Below, piece by piece: positions 27,901 through 35,091 of a DNA stretch of 64,000 bases. The DNA comes from a candidate division FCPU426 bacterium (GTDB lineage: Bacteria; Oederibacteriota; JAAXVQ01; JAUVAV01): assembly GCA_030591525.1 (NCBI GenBank), contig JAUVAV010000002.1, positions 1 to 64,000 of the forward strand, written 5' to 3'. Under the pieces are notes generated by a model. That model was not told the origin of the DNA. It was given only the letters and a program-made list of their open reading frames with translations, and made no database searches. Numbering within the stretch: the stretch's first letter is position 1; the number at the start of each line of letters is the position of its first letter. A program made the translations under genes and the position numbers.

Positions 27901-28187
27901 CGGTAATACTTACCACTGTAACCACCTCGGTCGGACTTTTTCCCCTGGCTTATGGCTGGTTCGGTGGGGATGATCCCTTTATCCGGCCCATGGCCCTGGT
28001 CTTCGCCTGGGGCCTGGTTTTTGCCACTGGAATCACCTTGTTCATTATTCCCTGTTTCCTGGCTATCAGCATCAACGTGAAAACACTCTTAAAAAGGATC
28101 TTTACAAAAGATGCCTCCGAGGCCTTGATTTTCAGAAAATTTCGCCCCCTAAAATCTCCGGTCTTAAAAAAATCCAGAAAAGCCTAG
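24975..28187 (+). CDS. RND-family efflux transporter (AcrB/MexB-like)
   Basis: A 1070-aa inner-membrane proton antiporter. It has the expected two-fold layout: TM1 near residues 12-30, a porter domain with SQAGPEEIEKLITIPIENAI, TM2-6 with the proton-relay motif GMMVDDAIVVGENVYRHLE near residue 397, then a second porter domain and TM8-12. The second half has a rather long insertion around residues 690-730 (SRPAPEKSIRPV...). ATG 24975 has AAAGGAG 7 bp upstream and is preferred over an ATG 13 codons earlier that lies inside tolC. Its TAG stop (28185-28187) lies within the CTAG start of a family B repeat. Substrate is unknown. Confidence 0.9.
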   Translation: MGLIRYFAQKSIFVNLLAVFVTVAGGLTFYNSAKEVFPQIKLGYIVIYTVYSQAGPEEIEKLITIPIENAIEDIKDVKDITSWSSEGLSMIGVELEPSTEDIDKVLDDIKAEVEKVKDLPQEAEDPEIFEISSDIFPLINVSLSGGENYAQLRDAAKILEEKISRIEGVGQGEKWGYYDRAIWIDVDKNRLEKYGLTLFNFISVLQDRDISMPVGNKVFGKKEYSLRFLSPMDNAQDVKNVIIRSNEAGHHVQVRDVARVSDGFKDEDLYMRSQGERAVMLQVMKQRGYDSIKITREVRRIAAELKKEFPPDIQIAFSDDTSVYLNNRLKVLYSNGAFGALLVVFMLLLLLRPSVALATAIGLPVAFTMAFFITKSAGLSFNMISIFGFIMVLGMMVDDAIVVGENVYRHLEHGAKPFDAAIIGASEMIMPVIASVTTTIAAFLPLLMVGGMMGEFLSSIPKVVIIALLASLIECFFILPSHLADFVKPKKHLISEGVQEHWFSLLRNKYGQALNWVLHRKLIFALMILVLLVASAALEWRNGLVFSEAQISEITVNLKTIKDYSLDDTEAVVKKIEKKIMQLSEQDLEAVNSYVGMQENRQGPPKFAPNMAQIRVVLHIEDERQTTDANKIVTQLREWIGKPTGVQELKIDLVKGGPPTGAAIDIVLSGASYVELQSVSSELMDQIREITLPAKKSGFFSRPAPEKSIRPVKELYTDFEEGKKELRLIVDEAKASLAGVNLTQASTLLRAAIAGIKLKTIKKLGEDIDVMVRVNENNITSISDLLCLRVPNNMGNRILLKEIVRVEKGTAYSELKHKNGKKSLSVLGTIDKTKANVNAVNQKIKPLLKKFRKKFPRFEFETGGEQKEMVEAFTDLGKAFAVALFLIFIILATLFNSLGQPIIIMLAIPFGFIGVMLTLIFHGMPISFMAFMGFIGLTGVVVNDSLIMVSFINNLRKQGEKIEKAIIEGAKTRLRPVILTTVTTSVGLFPLAYGWFGGDDPFIRPMALVFAWGLVFATGITLFIIPCFLAISINVKTLLKRIFTKDASEALIFRKFRPLKSPVLKKSRKA

Positions 28188-28275
28188 GAGCCTGTCGGAC
28201 TTTATTGTTGACTTATGATATACTGACAGCAGTTTCCCCCTTTTCAAAAAGGGGGATTAAGGGGGATTTTATAGA
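28184..28275. repeat. Family B end plus family C hairpin
   Basis: CTAGGAGCCTGTCGGACTT at 28184-28202, matching both ends of the element at 43391-43486, followed by CCCCCTTTTCAAAAAGGGGG and AAGGGGGATTTT. It supplies the stop codon of the RND gene. No gene is seen between 28188 and the transposon. Confidence 0.75.
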
Positions 28276-28319
28276 TGTGTTTGAAAACCTGGAAGGCATA
28301 GTTAATCATAATGTGTGAT

Positions 28320-29394
28320 CCAGGACGGAGTTAGCTTAGTTTCATAATAATTTAAGCCCTCGGTCATTGGCAACCTTCTCCCCTAGCTTGATCAACCTGT
28401 TTAGCGATGGCCTGGCCATTTCCAGAAATCTTGCTATCTCCGCTCCACTTAACCCAACTTCGAGATATCCCCAAAATGCCATCACCCTTTGGCATAAGTA
28501 ATATTATTTCCCCTCCCCTTTTTTCTTAAATCTTCTTTCCCAACAGACATGATACCACAAACTTTTTCTGCTATTCGCTCCAAATGCCAACCGGCTCGTT
28601 TTAAAACCGCATTCACAAATTCCCCGTCTCCAAGAATCTGTTCTTCTCCACGCCAATATTCTTTATTCCGCTTCAATTCTAACATCCCTCTCCATCCTCC
28701 CGCACTTCTTTTTATTCCTCCGCCTACCAGTTCTTCCCGTTTTCCCATAAACCATCCATCTTCTATAAATTTCTGATAAGCCTTTTGCGCCTGGCTTTTC
28801 TTAGTTCCAAACTGTCCTAATATTTTATCGGTTGATTGCCATTGAAACTTCTGTTTTCTTGTATAAACTGAATGTCCGGTCCAGGGATACTTGTCTAACT
28901 CGCCTATGGTTGTGATAAAATCGGCACGTACAGGATTGAGGTGTATGTATCGAATTAATTCCAATAAATAGTTATCTTCTTGGCACAAGATTGATTTAAA
29001 ACGATTTTGATACAAATATCCAGTACGCTTATGCCTGTGGTTGAAATAAATGGCATACCCAGTTAGCATTTTCCTCATGAGTTCACTTAAGAATTTTTCA
29101 GATGTACGGACTAAAAGATGGACATGGTTGGTCATTAACGCCCAGGCATAACATTTACTTGAAGTTTTATTTAACGCCAGAGCAAATCGGCGCAGAAATT
29201 CTTTGCGGTCTGCTTTATCCTTGAAGAGAGCCGCTCTATTCAACCCGCGGGTGATGACGTGATAGATGGCGCCTGGAAGGTTTAATCGTCTCTGTCTGGT
29301 CATACTTATCTAGATAGAATATTTCATTTTTTCTTTCAATCTTTTTTAATTATTTTCATAAACCATTTATGAAGCTAAGCTAACTCCGTCCTGG
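28320..29394. mobile_element. Transposon-like unit with 20-bp perfect inverted repeats
   Basis: CCAGGACGGAGTTAGCTTAG at 28320-28339 and its exact complement at 29375-29394 bound a single Y1 transposase gene. The 1075-bp unit abuts an ankyrin-repeat remnant on its right. Inverted ends are not typical of IS200/IS605 elements, which use subterminal hairpins, so this arrangement is notable. Confidence 0.75.
28482..29303 (-). CDS. REP-associated tyrosine transposase (Y1/HUH), frameshifted at the C-terminus
   Basis: A 273-aa single-strand transposase of the TnpA_REP type. HVITRGLN near residue 16, the HUH pair in NHVHLLVR near residue 60, and the candidate catalytic Tyr in LTGYAIYFNHRHKRTGYLYQNRF near residues 87-107 are visible. 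The frame stops at TGA 28482-28484. Reading one base out of phase from there continues for about 47 codons to 28342 with a helix-turn-helix (GLSGAEIARFLEMARPSL) usual for the family, so the intact gene would span 28342-29303. The shift is next to CCAAAGGG. It could be a mutation, a programmed frameshift or a sequencing error. Confidence 0.88.
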   Translation of the reverse strand: MTRQRRLNLPGAIYHVITRGLNRAALFKDKADRKEFLRRFALALNKTSSKCYAWALMTNHVHLLVRTSEKFLSELMRKMLTGYAIYFNHRHKRTGYLYQNRFKSILCQEDNYLLELIRYIHLNPVRADFITTIGELDKYPWTGHSVYTRKQKFQWQSTDKILGQFGTKKSQAQKAYQKFIEDGWFMGKREELVGGGIKRSAGGWRGMLELKRNKEYWRGEEQILGDGEFVNAVLKRAGWHLERIAEKVCGIMSVGKEDLRKKGRGNNITYAKG

Positions 29395-29524
29395 TTGCCA
29401 TAAAGGCGCGGACCCGAATATGTTTTATGGGGAGACGTGGGACAAAACCACAGCTTTGCGTTTGGCTCAGGAAAACAAGCATTTTGAGGTTGTGGAGATT
29501 TTGAAAAAGGTAACCAAGAAATAA
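29395..29524 (+). pseudogene. 3' remnant of an ankyrin-repeat gene
   Basis: Starting at the transposon's right inverted repeat, one frame reads HKGADPNMFYGE...TTALRLAQENKHFEVVEILKK and stops at TAA 29522-29524. KGADPN, TALRLA and EVVEIL are ankyrin-repeat hallmarks. No start and no upstream repeats exist in the window; the left flank of the transposon does not continue it. It is a truncated remnant. Confidence 0.75.
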
Positions 29525-29770
29525 ACCATCGCCCTATTCTCTATTCAGCAAACATGCAAGAGCGGATAGGGCGAAGATGAGGGTGAGGGATTTGGTGGAT
29601 TTTTAAATTAAACAGTTATTCAAAGAACGTCTCTTTTCACATAGTTATTCTCAATGTTTTACAGAAAAAAAACAACCGGGAGACAGCGATATTTCCTTTA
29701 ATAGGTTTTGGTATCCCAAATTATTGCTGGGCTGTTATTTAAACAAGGGGTTTTGCAGCAGAATTATAAG

Positions 29771-32005
29771 TTAAACACGTCCCCTTAGTTCCTTTTTCAA
29801 GTGAATAGACCTAATTGCACTACTGGCGGGTAATTTGCGATCCAACAGTCTTCCCGCTAACTCTACTGACCTCGAGGGCCAGAGGTTTACATGAAATTGC
29901 ATCGGAAGATGTGGAATCGGAGATGGCTCCCAATTGTACCGGGCATGCACGAGACGATTGTCTACGAACCATCGAATCGTCGCAGGATACCATTCAACTC
30001 TGTAGCGATGAAAGTCCTCGGATGCATCAAAACCGAGATCAATGAGGACCGGTGTACCTCTGTAACCATATTCAAACCTCGCCCCTTCGCCTCCTGGATT
30101 ATAGTACACATTCAACAACACCTTGGTTGTATCTTTGCCAAGAAACTCAATATCGATCTCTTGGCGCGGGGAATTCCGGTGTAGAAAGACTCCGGTTACT
30201 ACGCCAGGAACACTCGCCGGTTTAATTTCAGCCTCAAATCGACCATATAAAAACTTTTGTCGGCTACAGATCGAAGCAGAGGTATAATCCCGAACGCCCG
30301 AACTCTCCTTATGCAGAATTAATCTTGCAGTACTATCATTCGTAGTTGTAAAGTTGGATGGATCGAAAAGCGCTAAATTGCTCGGAAAGGTGTCGTCTCG
30401 TAATAGCCAGAACGAATTGTCGAGCTTGCGAAAAAACTCGCATACCGTTGACCACTCATCAGCCATCTCTTCAAAGTTTCCCCCATCAGTTGGCACCCCG
30501 ATCCAGTTTTTGCTTAAACTAGCAATCCAAGGTGTTACATCGAATTTCAACCTATGCGTTCGGGGAAAATGGTCCCGGCTGACATTTATAGCTCCCAGAG
30601 AAATTCGCCGCTGCGTTTGGTCCACGAACGACGGGTATTCAGCAGTGGGTGAAACACACTCAAGAAATTCGCAAATAGATTTCCATTTGTCCAATTCCTG
30701 TGCAGGCAATATCAATAAATTATCTGACAGTTGCTGGATCTGATGAACTAGTTTGTGAATATCTCGTTGGTTGCCCTTGTTATCTGACTCTTCATGCTCA
30801 TTGCATTTTTCAACCTTTAATTCTGACAAATCACCCTTGGCATTTTCTGCGATAATGAACCTTGCGTCGGGGTACACATTCGCAATTTCTTCATAGTGTC
30901 CATCCAGTGATCCGATATTAACATATGCATTAAATACTCGCCCCTTCTTGTTACGAAATAGATTTTCACATTCGGTCGTCGGCAATTCATTAATATCACT
31001 GCAGCAGCGATAGCCAAGCATCGAGAGCGCCATGGCAAGCGACGTTAATCCAGCGCCGTTCTCGCCGACAGCAAAAACAGGGCCCTTCAATGGTCTCGGT
31101 GCAAACTGTAATGGCTTTTCCTTCTTAAGAATTCCAATCTTGGACAAAACAGGCAGAATCGAGTATGAATTATCTGATCGATGGTCCAATCTTTGATTGA
31201 TGATGGATATTGAAGTAGCAAATACATTGAGTTTTTCAAATTGATGGTTAATCCATAGATCAATGGGGCCACGAACGGGAAGGAGGCTCAAGAGTTTACG
31301 AGCCCCCCTCTTAGATAAGACGTATCCGGATAGGAACCACAAGCCACAATACGCTCGAAAGACAAAGTCAGATACATCAGATTTTTGTGCCTTAGTTTCT
31401 ACCTCTTTGTAGGACAAATATAAGACATCAAAGGACGGTGGGTATCCATACGCATTTCTCAGATCTTTCCATGCATGGTCCATAATTTGAGCGAACTTGC
31501 GGTGAAAGCAAATGTCGTCCTCAAGCACCAACGTATAGCCATGTTCACCTGAGGCTATACGTTTCCAAACCTCAATATGCGAAAGCGCCACAGCCACCTC
31601 TTGGCGTGTCATTTGAATACGTTGATCAATATTTACTCGACCTGTTGATATAGCCGGCTGTGGCTCCACATACAGCTGATCAGCAAGCGAGTAGTACGTC
31701 TCGATTATCGATTCGGCAGGGGGGCCTGCATAGTCTTTTGCATTAATTGCCGAAAAACGCTTCGTCAATTCAATTAGAGGCGCCCCAGAGTCGTTGTAAA
31801 TCTGTTGTAATTCTTGTTGCATTTGGCGCCATCGAAGAGTTTGTCGATCTAGGTTGATGACATATATCTTTTGGATCGTTTCAAATGACGAGTCAGTCGT
31901 GCAACCAAATGACTTGCAGACAGGATTTGCGGCTATCCAACGTCCTCTGAGCGCAACTCGATATGCAAACCGAAAAAGCCTACCTGGGTAACTAAAATGG
32001 TTCAT
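29771..32005 (-). CDS. Fusion: GT25 glycosyltransferase + sulfotransferase-like + GH16 glycosidase
   Basis: A 744-aa protein. Residues about 45-270 match GT25 (LPS-type) glycosyltransferases: KIYVINLDRQ at the start and LVLEDDI near residue 160 as the metal-binding acidic motif. Residues about 308-480 start with FAVGENGAGLTSLAMALSML, a pattern like the PAPS loop region of sulfotransferases, but the usual Lys/Thr is changed, so activity is doubtful. Residues about 575-735 are a GH16 beta-glucanase/agarase-type domain with the catalytic EIDIE motif near residue 617. No signal peptide is visible. ATG 32003-32005 has GGAGA upstream. A glycosyltransferase gene precedes it by 45 bp. A role in making or trimming a surface glycan is inferred. 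Confidence 0.75.
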   Translation of the reverse strand: MNHFSYPGRLFRFAYRVALRGRWIAANPVCKSFGCTTDSSFETIQKIYVINLDRQTLRWRQMQQELQQIYNDSGAPLIELTKRFSAINAKDYAGPPAESIIETYYSLADQLYVEPQPAISTGRVNIDQRIQMTRQEVAVALSHIEVWKRIASGEHGYTLVLEDDICFHRKFAQIMDHAWKDLRNAYGYPPSFDVLYLSYKEVETKAQKSDVSDFVFRAYCGLWFLSGYVLSKRGARKLLSLLPVRGPIDLWINHQFEKLNVFATSISIINQRLDHRSDNSYSILPVLSKIGILKKEKPLQFAPRPLKGPVFAVGENGAGLTSLAMALSMLGYRCCSDINELPTTECENLFRNKKGRVFNAYVNIGSLDGHYEEIANVYPDARFIIAENAKGDLSELKVEKCNEHEESDNKGNQRDIHKLVHQIQQLSDNLLILPAQELDKWKSICEFLECVSPTAEYPSFVDQTQRRISLGAINVSRDHFPRTHRLKFDVTPWIASLSKNWIGVPTDGGNFEEMADEWSTVCEFFRKLDNSFWLLRDDTFPSNLALFDPSNFTTTNDSTARLILHKESSGVRDYTSASICSRQKFLYGRFEAEIKPASVPGVVTGVFLHRNSPRQEIDIEFLGKDTTKVLLNVYYNPGGEGARFEYGYRGTPVLIDLGFDASEDFHRYRVEWYPATIRWFVDNRLVHARYNWEPSPIPHLPMQFHVNLWPSRSVELAGRLLDRKLPASSAIRSIHLKKELRGRV

Positions 32006-32050
32006 ATGTCAGAGTCTCCATGAATTGTTTATTGCTTGAGGGAGAATCGA

Positions 32051-32899
32051 CTAGTCTCCTTCCGCAAAACCTTTTCCGTTTGAGAGCCTCCAATTTCTGG
32101 TGTCATTTCGATAACTTAATGGCCAGGGACTTATTGACATAGTTTCCCAGTCAGACAAGATTAGAAAACCATGAGATTCTCCGGCCATTTCTTGGGAAAT
32201 AGCATGTCTAACTAGACTAGCGGTGAAATTTCCTGGACCGGTTGTAGATTGGATTTCTGGCATCTCTTTAGAGTTTATTAAAATGTGCGTTGCCCTTTCG
32301 AGCGCAAGGCGAACTACTGGATGTCCAGCAGGTGCGATTAGAGGGTTGTTGTTAAAGTAGAATATCCAACTGTTTGAGCATAGTCCATCTTTCATGAAGA
32401 CACTAGGCTCGATCATTGCTCCAGTTTCGATGTCGTAGCAAAGGGGTTGTAACTTTATTCTGTCATCATAAAAAAGGTGGTTCAGATCCTCTCCTTGATA
32501 CATTTCATCCGCATCAACGTAGAATCCTCCATTTGTCAAAATATAGCAAAGTCGAAAATAGTCACATCGCATTGCTGGGTGATAACAGCGATCAAAGGCC
32601 TGGACGTGGGTAGATTCAAACTGAGTAGAAATGTAACGTCTAGCTTTTCGATCATCAAAAATTAACCTAAAAAAGCCACGAGCTTCAAGTGGTTCCCAAG
32701 TATCAAGACATCTTTGCACGTCTGTGGGTATTCGGCCGAAGTCGTCCCAAAATTGAACAATTACCTTTGGTATTTTGCCTCTGAAACCTAAAGGCGGCAC
32801 CTGTGAAAATCGAGGGGCTTGAACGAGACTTCGGACGTAGCTGGAACGAGAAAGATCATTCTCTGCGCAGTCTATTGGATCGTGAAAGAGATGGTTCAT
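32051..32899 (-). CDS. Glycosyltransferase with DXD sugar-binding motif
   Basis: A 282-aa protein of the Gly_transf_sug/TcdA-like type. IPKVIVQFWDD near residue 44 opens the fold. MRCDYFRLCYILTNGGFYVDADE near residues 108-131 has the family's R-D pair and the DXD metal site that binds the nucleotide sugar. The C-terminal part (STGPGNFTASLVRHAI) also fits. ATG 32897-32899 has GGAGAG 3 bp upstream. It begins with MNH like the downstream fusion protein, and the two form a small operon in AT-rich DNA, which suggests a transferred glycan cassette. The acceptor is unknown. Confidence 0.82.
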   Translation of the reverse strand: MNHLFHDPIDCAENDLSRSSYVRSLVQAPRFSQVPPLGFRGKIPKVIVQFWDDFGRIPTDVQRCLDTWEPLEARGFFRLIFDDRKARRYISTQFESTHVQAFDRCYHPAMRCDYFRLCYILTNGGFYVDADEMYQGEDLNHLFYDDRIKLQPLCYDIETGAMIEPSVFMKDGLCSNSWIFYFNNNPLIAPAGHPVVRLALERATHILINSKEMPEIQSTTGPGNFTASLVRHAISQEMAGESHGFLILSDWETMSISPWPLSYRNDTRNWRLSNGKGFAEGD

Positions 32900-32972
32900 C
32901 GACTCTCCGATGGGTTTAAAGGATTGTGACTTCAGCAGCTTGGCACATGTCCACTTCTAGGCTAACATTGTC

Positions 32973-33014
32973 TAGACATTCTAAAGATGTCTTTTTTTAC
33001 GTCTTTAGGATGTC
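32973..33014. repeat. Imperfect hairpin upstream of the glycosyltransferase operon
   Basis: AGACATTCTAAAGA...TCTTTAGGATGTCT, 14-bp arms with one mismatch around a T-rich loop. It is 74 bp or more upstream of the glycosyltransferase start and may be an operator or terminator. The rest of 32900-33541 is AT-rich, with a short direct repeat (CTGATAGGAATTT) near 33175-33208 and no credible gene. Confidence 0.4.
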
Positions 33015-33541
33015 TAACTTCCCATACGGATTTTTTTGAAAATTATTAACTCACACAGTTCAATCTAATTATAAATAAAATTAGCTTTCTTCAAGAATAT
33101 TACCCATATTATTATCCATATTTCAAATAATTCAAACTTTTTTCAAATACGGCAGTATATTTCTTAGAAAAAACTGATAGGAATTTACTGACTGATAGGA
33201 ATTTGCTTTTCTGAACAAAATATCATTCCTGCTAAAACGCGTCAATTACTTTATTGTACACCATCCCAAACCTGCCAAAATCTACTTCCCTTTCCAGCTT
33301 TGCTGATAGCAAATTGCTTTAGAAGGATAGTATAAAATAAGCTGGAATAGTATGTCAACAGCAAGCTTCGGGCTAAAGAGGGCGTTCTCAGACTGGTGAA
33401 AACTCTAATCTGGTGGTCGGCAACGATTTTCCAGCAGCTTTTCTACACTTCAGGTAAAAATGACCTTTCTAATAGTCTGTTGAGACAGTTCTTTCCTATG
33501 CCCCAGCTACCAATTCTTCCGGTTCAAGCTGGAAATTTTTA

Positions 33542-33732
33542 GGTGCCGGAGTTCAAATGTTCAAATAAGAAAATAAAAAAAGTATGCAATAAAATCGCGA
33601 AAGATCTGCCATAATGTTTTATGGCCAGACAGAAGAGATAAAACATACCAGGAGCAATCCATCACATCATTACCCCAGGATTGAACGGGATGACGATACA
33701 AAACCTTATTTGAACATTTGAACTTCGGCACC
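33542..33732. mobile_element. MITE-like element with 28-bp inverted ends
   Basis: Left end GGTGCCGGAGTTCAAATGTT continues to 33569. Its complement ends at 33732 with one mismatch over 28 bp. The element is 191 bp, has no transposase, and contains a GCCATAA/TTATGGC hairpin inside. A short frame across it is not a gene. Confidence 0.7.
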
Positions 33733-33909
33733 CAATACTTAGGACGATTTACACTTTTCGACAGCATTGACATGTTTATCTTGCAAAACAAATTTCTATC
33801 TGTCATAAAAATCACATTTTAAGAATTTACTTATTACCCAATTTAACCGATAATAATAATGGATTAGATAGTTTAAAAAGCAATATCTAAATAATTCAGG
33901 GAGAGAAAA

Positions 33910-34893
33910 ATGGGCAAACTTTTACTCATACTTTGCACTATAGTGTCGATGGTCTCAGTGGCATTAGCCAAAGATATAAATGTTATTATGAAGAATGGCG
34001 AAATGATAACCGGTCAATACATAGGAATAAACAGCAGTGTCATATTCCTGAAAAACAGCGGGGGTAAGGTATCTCAAATAAAAATGGACACTGTATCTGA
34101 TATTTTTGATGCCGAAACCGGAGCAAAATTTGCCACGGGAATAAAAGAGCCAGCCGAGGCAGGGAGCATAAAAAACCAAGGAGATTTAGATACAAACACT
34201 TCCACCGCTCACTCTAAAAAAACGATGCTGTTTGTTTTTGGAGCTCTTCATTCCGGACTAGTAACCTATTTGCCCTGTAAACCCCTGGAAGGAACTTATG
34301 TTCCTGGTTCAGCATATACGATTGGTGCTCAGCCGTATGACTTCGCGTGGGGAGCCGGCTTTGGCATAGAATATAAGCTGACTAATTCCCTGGCAGTGTG
34401 TTTTGACGGAAGTCTAAACAGCTGGGAAAAGCTTTTAGCCAAAGAAAATGGGTATGGTGTGGGAGCTTGGGTGTGGGAACAAAGCGGGTATAATGACGCC
34501 ATAATTGGACCTTTCTCCATGGACACAACATATTATATGGATACCACGACGATGAAGCTGGGTGGAAAGTATTTCGCATCGGAAGGAACGTTGCAACCCT
34601 GGATAGGCGCTTCCTTAGGCATTTATAGATGGCGAGCAACCATAGGCAACCGGGAAGAAGGCAAGAAATATAGCGAGATCTCTTCAGATCTTTCTTTTGC
34701 ACCCTCTTTTCAGATTGGCATAGATTTCGTGTTTGATGAGTTTGCGATAAGGATATTTTCAGATTATGGTACCGCAACAGCAAATCCATACTTTGAAAAT
34801 CTTTTCCGGGACGGATGGACCTTCGAAACCTCTGGAGGTGAGCATGTCGAAGGTCCTTTCAAATTCGGACTGGCATTAGGCATGTCAATTTAG
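33910..34893 (+). CDS. Exported beta-barrel protein, probable outer-membrane
   Basis: A 327-aa protein. The signal peptide runs about residues 1-20 (ends VSVALA). Residues 21-65 contain an NVIMKNGEMITGQYIGI segment like the small Sm-fold modules seen in some exported proteins. From about residue 95 to the end, alternating strands rich in aromatic and Gly residues (WGAGFGIEYKL, GGKYFAS, FKFGLALGMSI) suggest an outer-membrane barrel of the OmpW/OprF-like sort, though the last residue is Ile, not Phe. GGGAGAG lies upstream of the ATG. No operon partner is seen. Function unknown. Confidence 0.7.
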   Translation: MGKLLLILCTIVSMVSVALAKDINVIMKNGEMITGQYIGINSSVIFLKNSGGKVSQIKMDTVSDIFDAETGAKFATGIKEPAEAGSIKNQGDLDTNTSTAHSKKTMLFVFGALHSGLVTYLPCKPLEGTYVPGSAYTIGAQPYDFAWGAGFGIEYKLTNSLAVCFDGSLNSWEKLLAKENGYGVGAWVWEQSGYNDAIIGPFSMDTTYYMDTTTMKLGGKYFASEGTLQPWIGASLGIYRWRATIGNREEGKKYSEISSDLSFAPSFQIGIDFVFDEFAIRIFSDYGTATANPYFENLFRDGWTFETSGGEHVEGPFKFGLALGMSI

Positions 34894-35027
34894 TACAAAC
34901 TTGACAGGGAAACATCCGTGCATCCCTATTCCTCCCTGTACTCTTTTGACTCTTCCTTTTTATTTGACTCCACATATTTCCAGCCCGGCCGGCACTCCGG
35001 TTTTCATCATCTGCCTTACCGACAACT

Positions 35028-35055
35028 GTAGGGGCGACGCATGCGTCGCCCCTAC
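35028..35055. repeat. Family A palindrome
   Basis: A perfect 28-bp palindrome, GTAGGGGCGACGCA and complement, between the ends of the outer-membrane protein gene and comEC (convergent). It may serve as a shared terminator. Confidence 0.8.
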
Positions 35056-35091
35056 CCGTGGACAGCACATACAAGCTTTCAAGTCTCCCCG

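Noticed and set aside
29815-30743. Plus-strand frames opposite the GT25-GH16 gene
   Set aside because: Antisense of a gene with clear domains; no ribosome-binding sites or domains.
33561-33815. Minus-strand frame of 84 codons
   Set aside because: It runs across a MITE-like element, has no recognisable domain and no ribosome-binding site.
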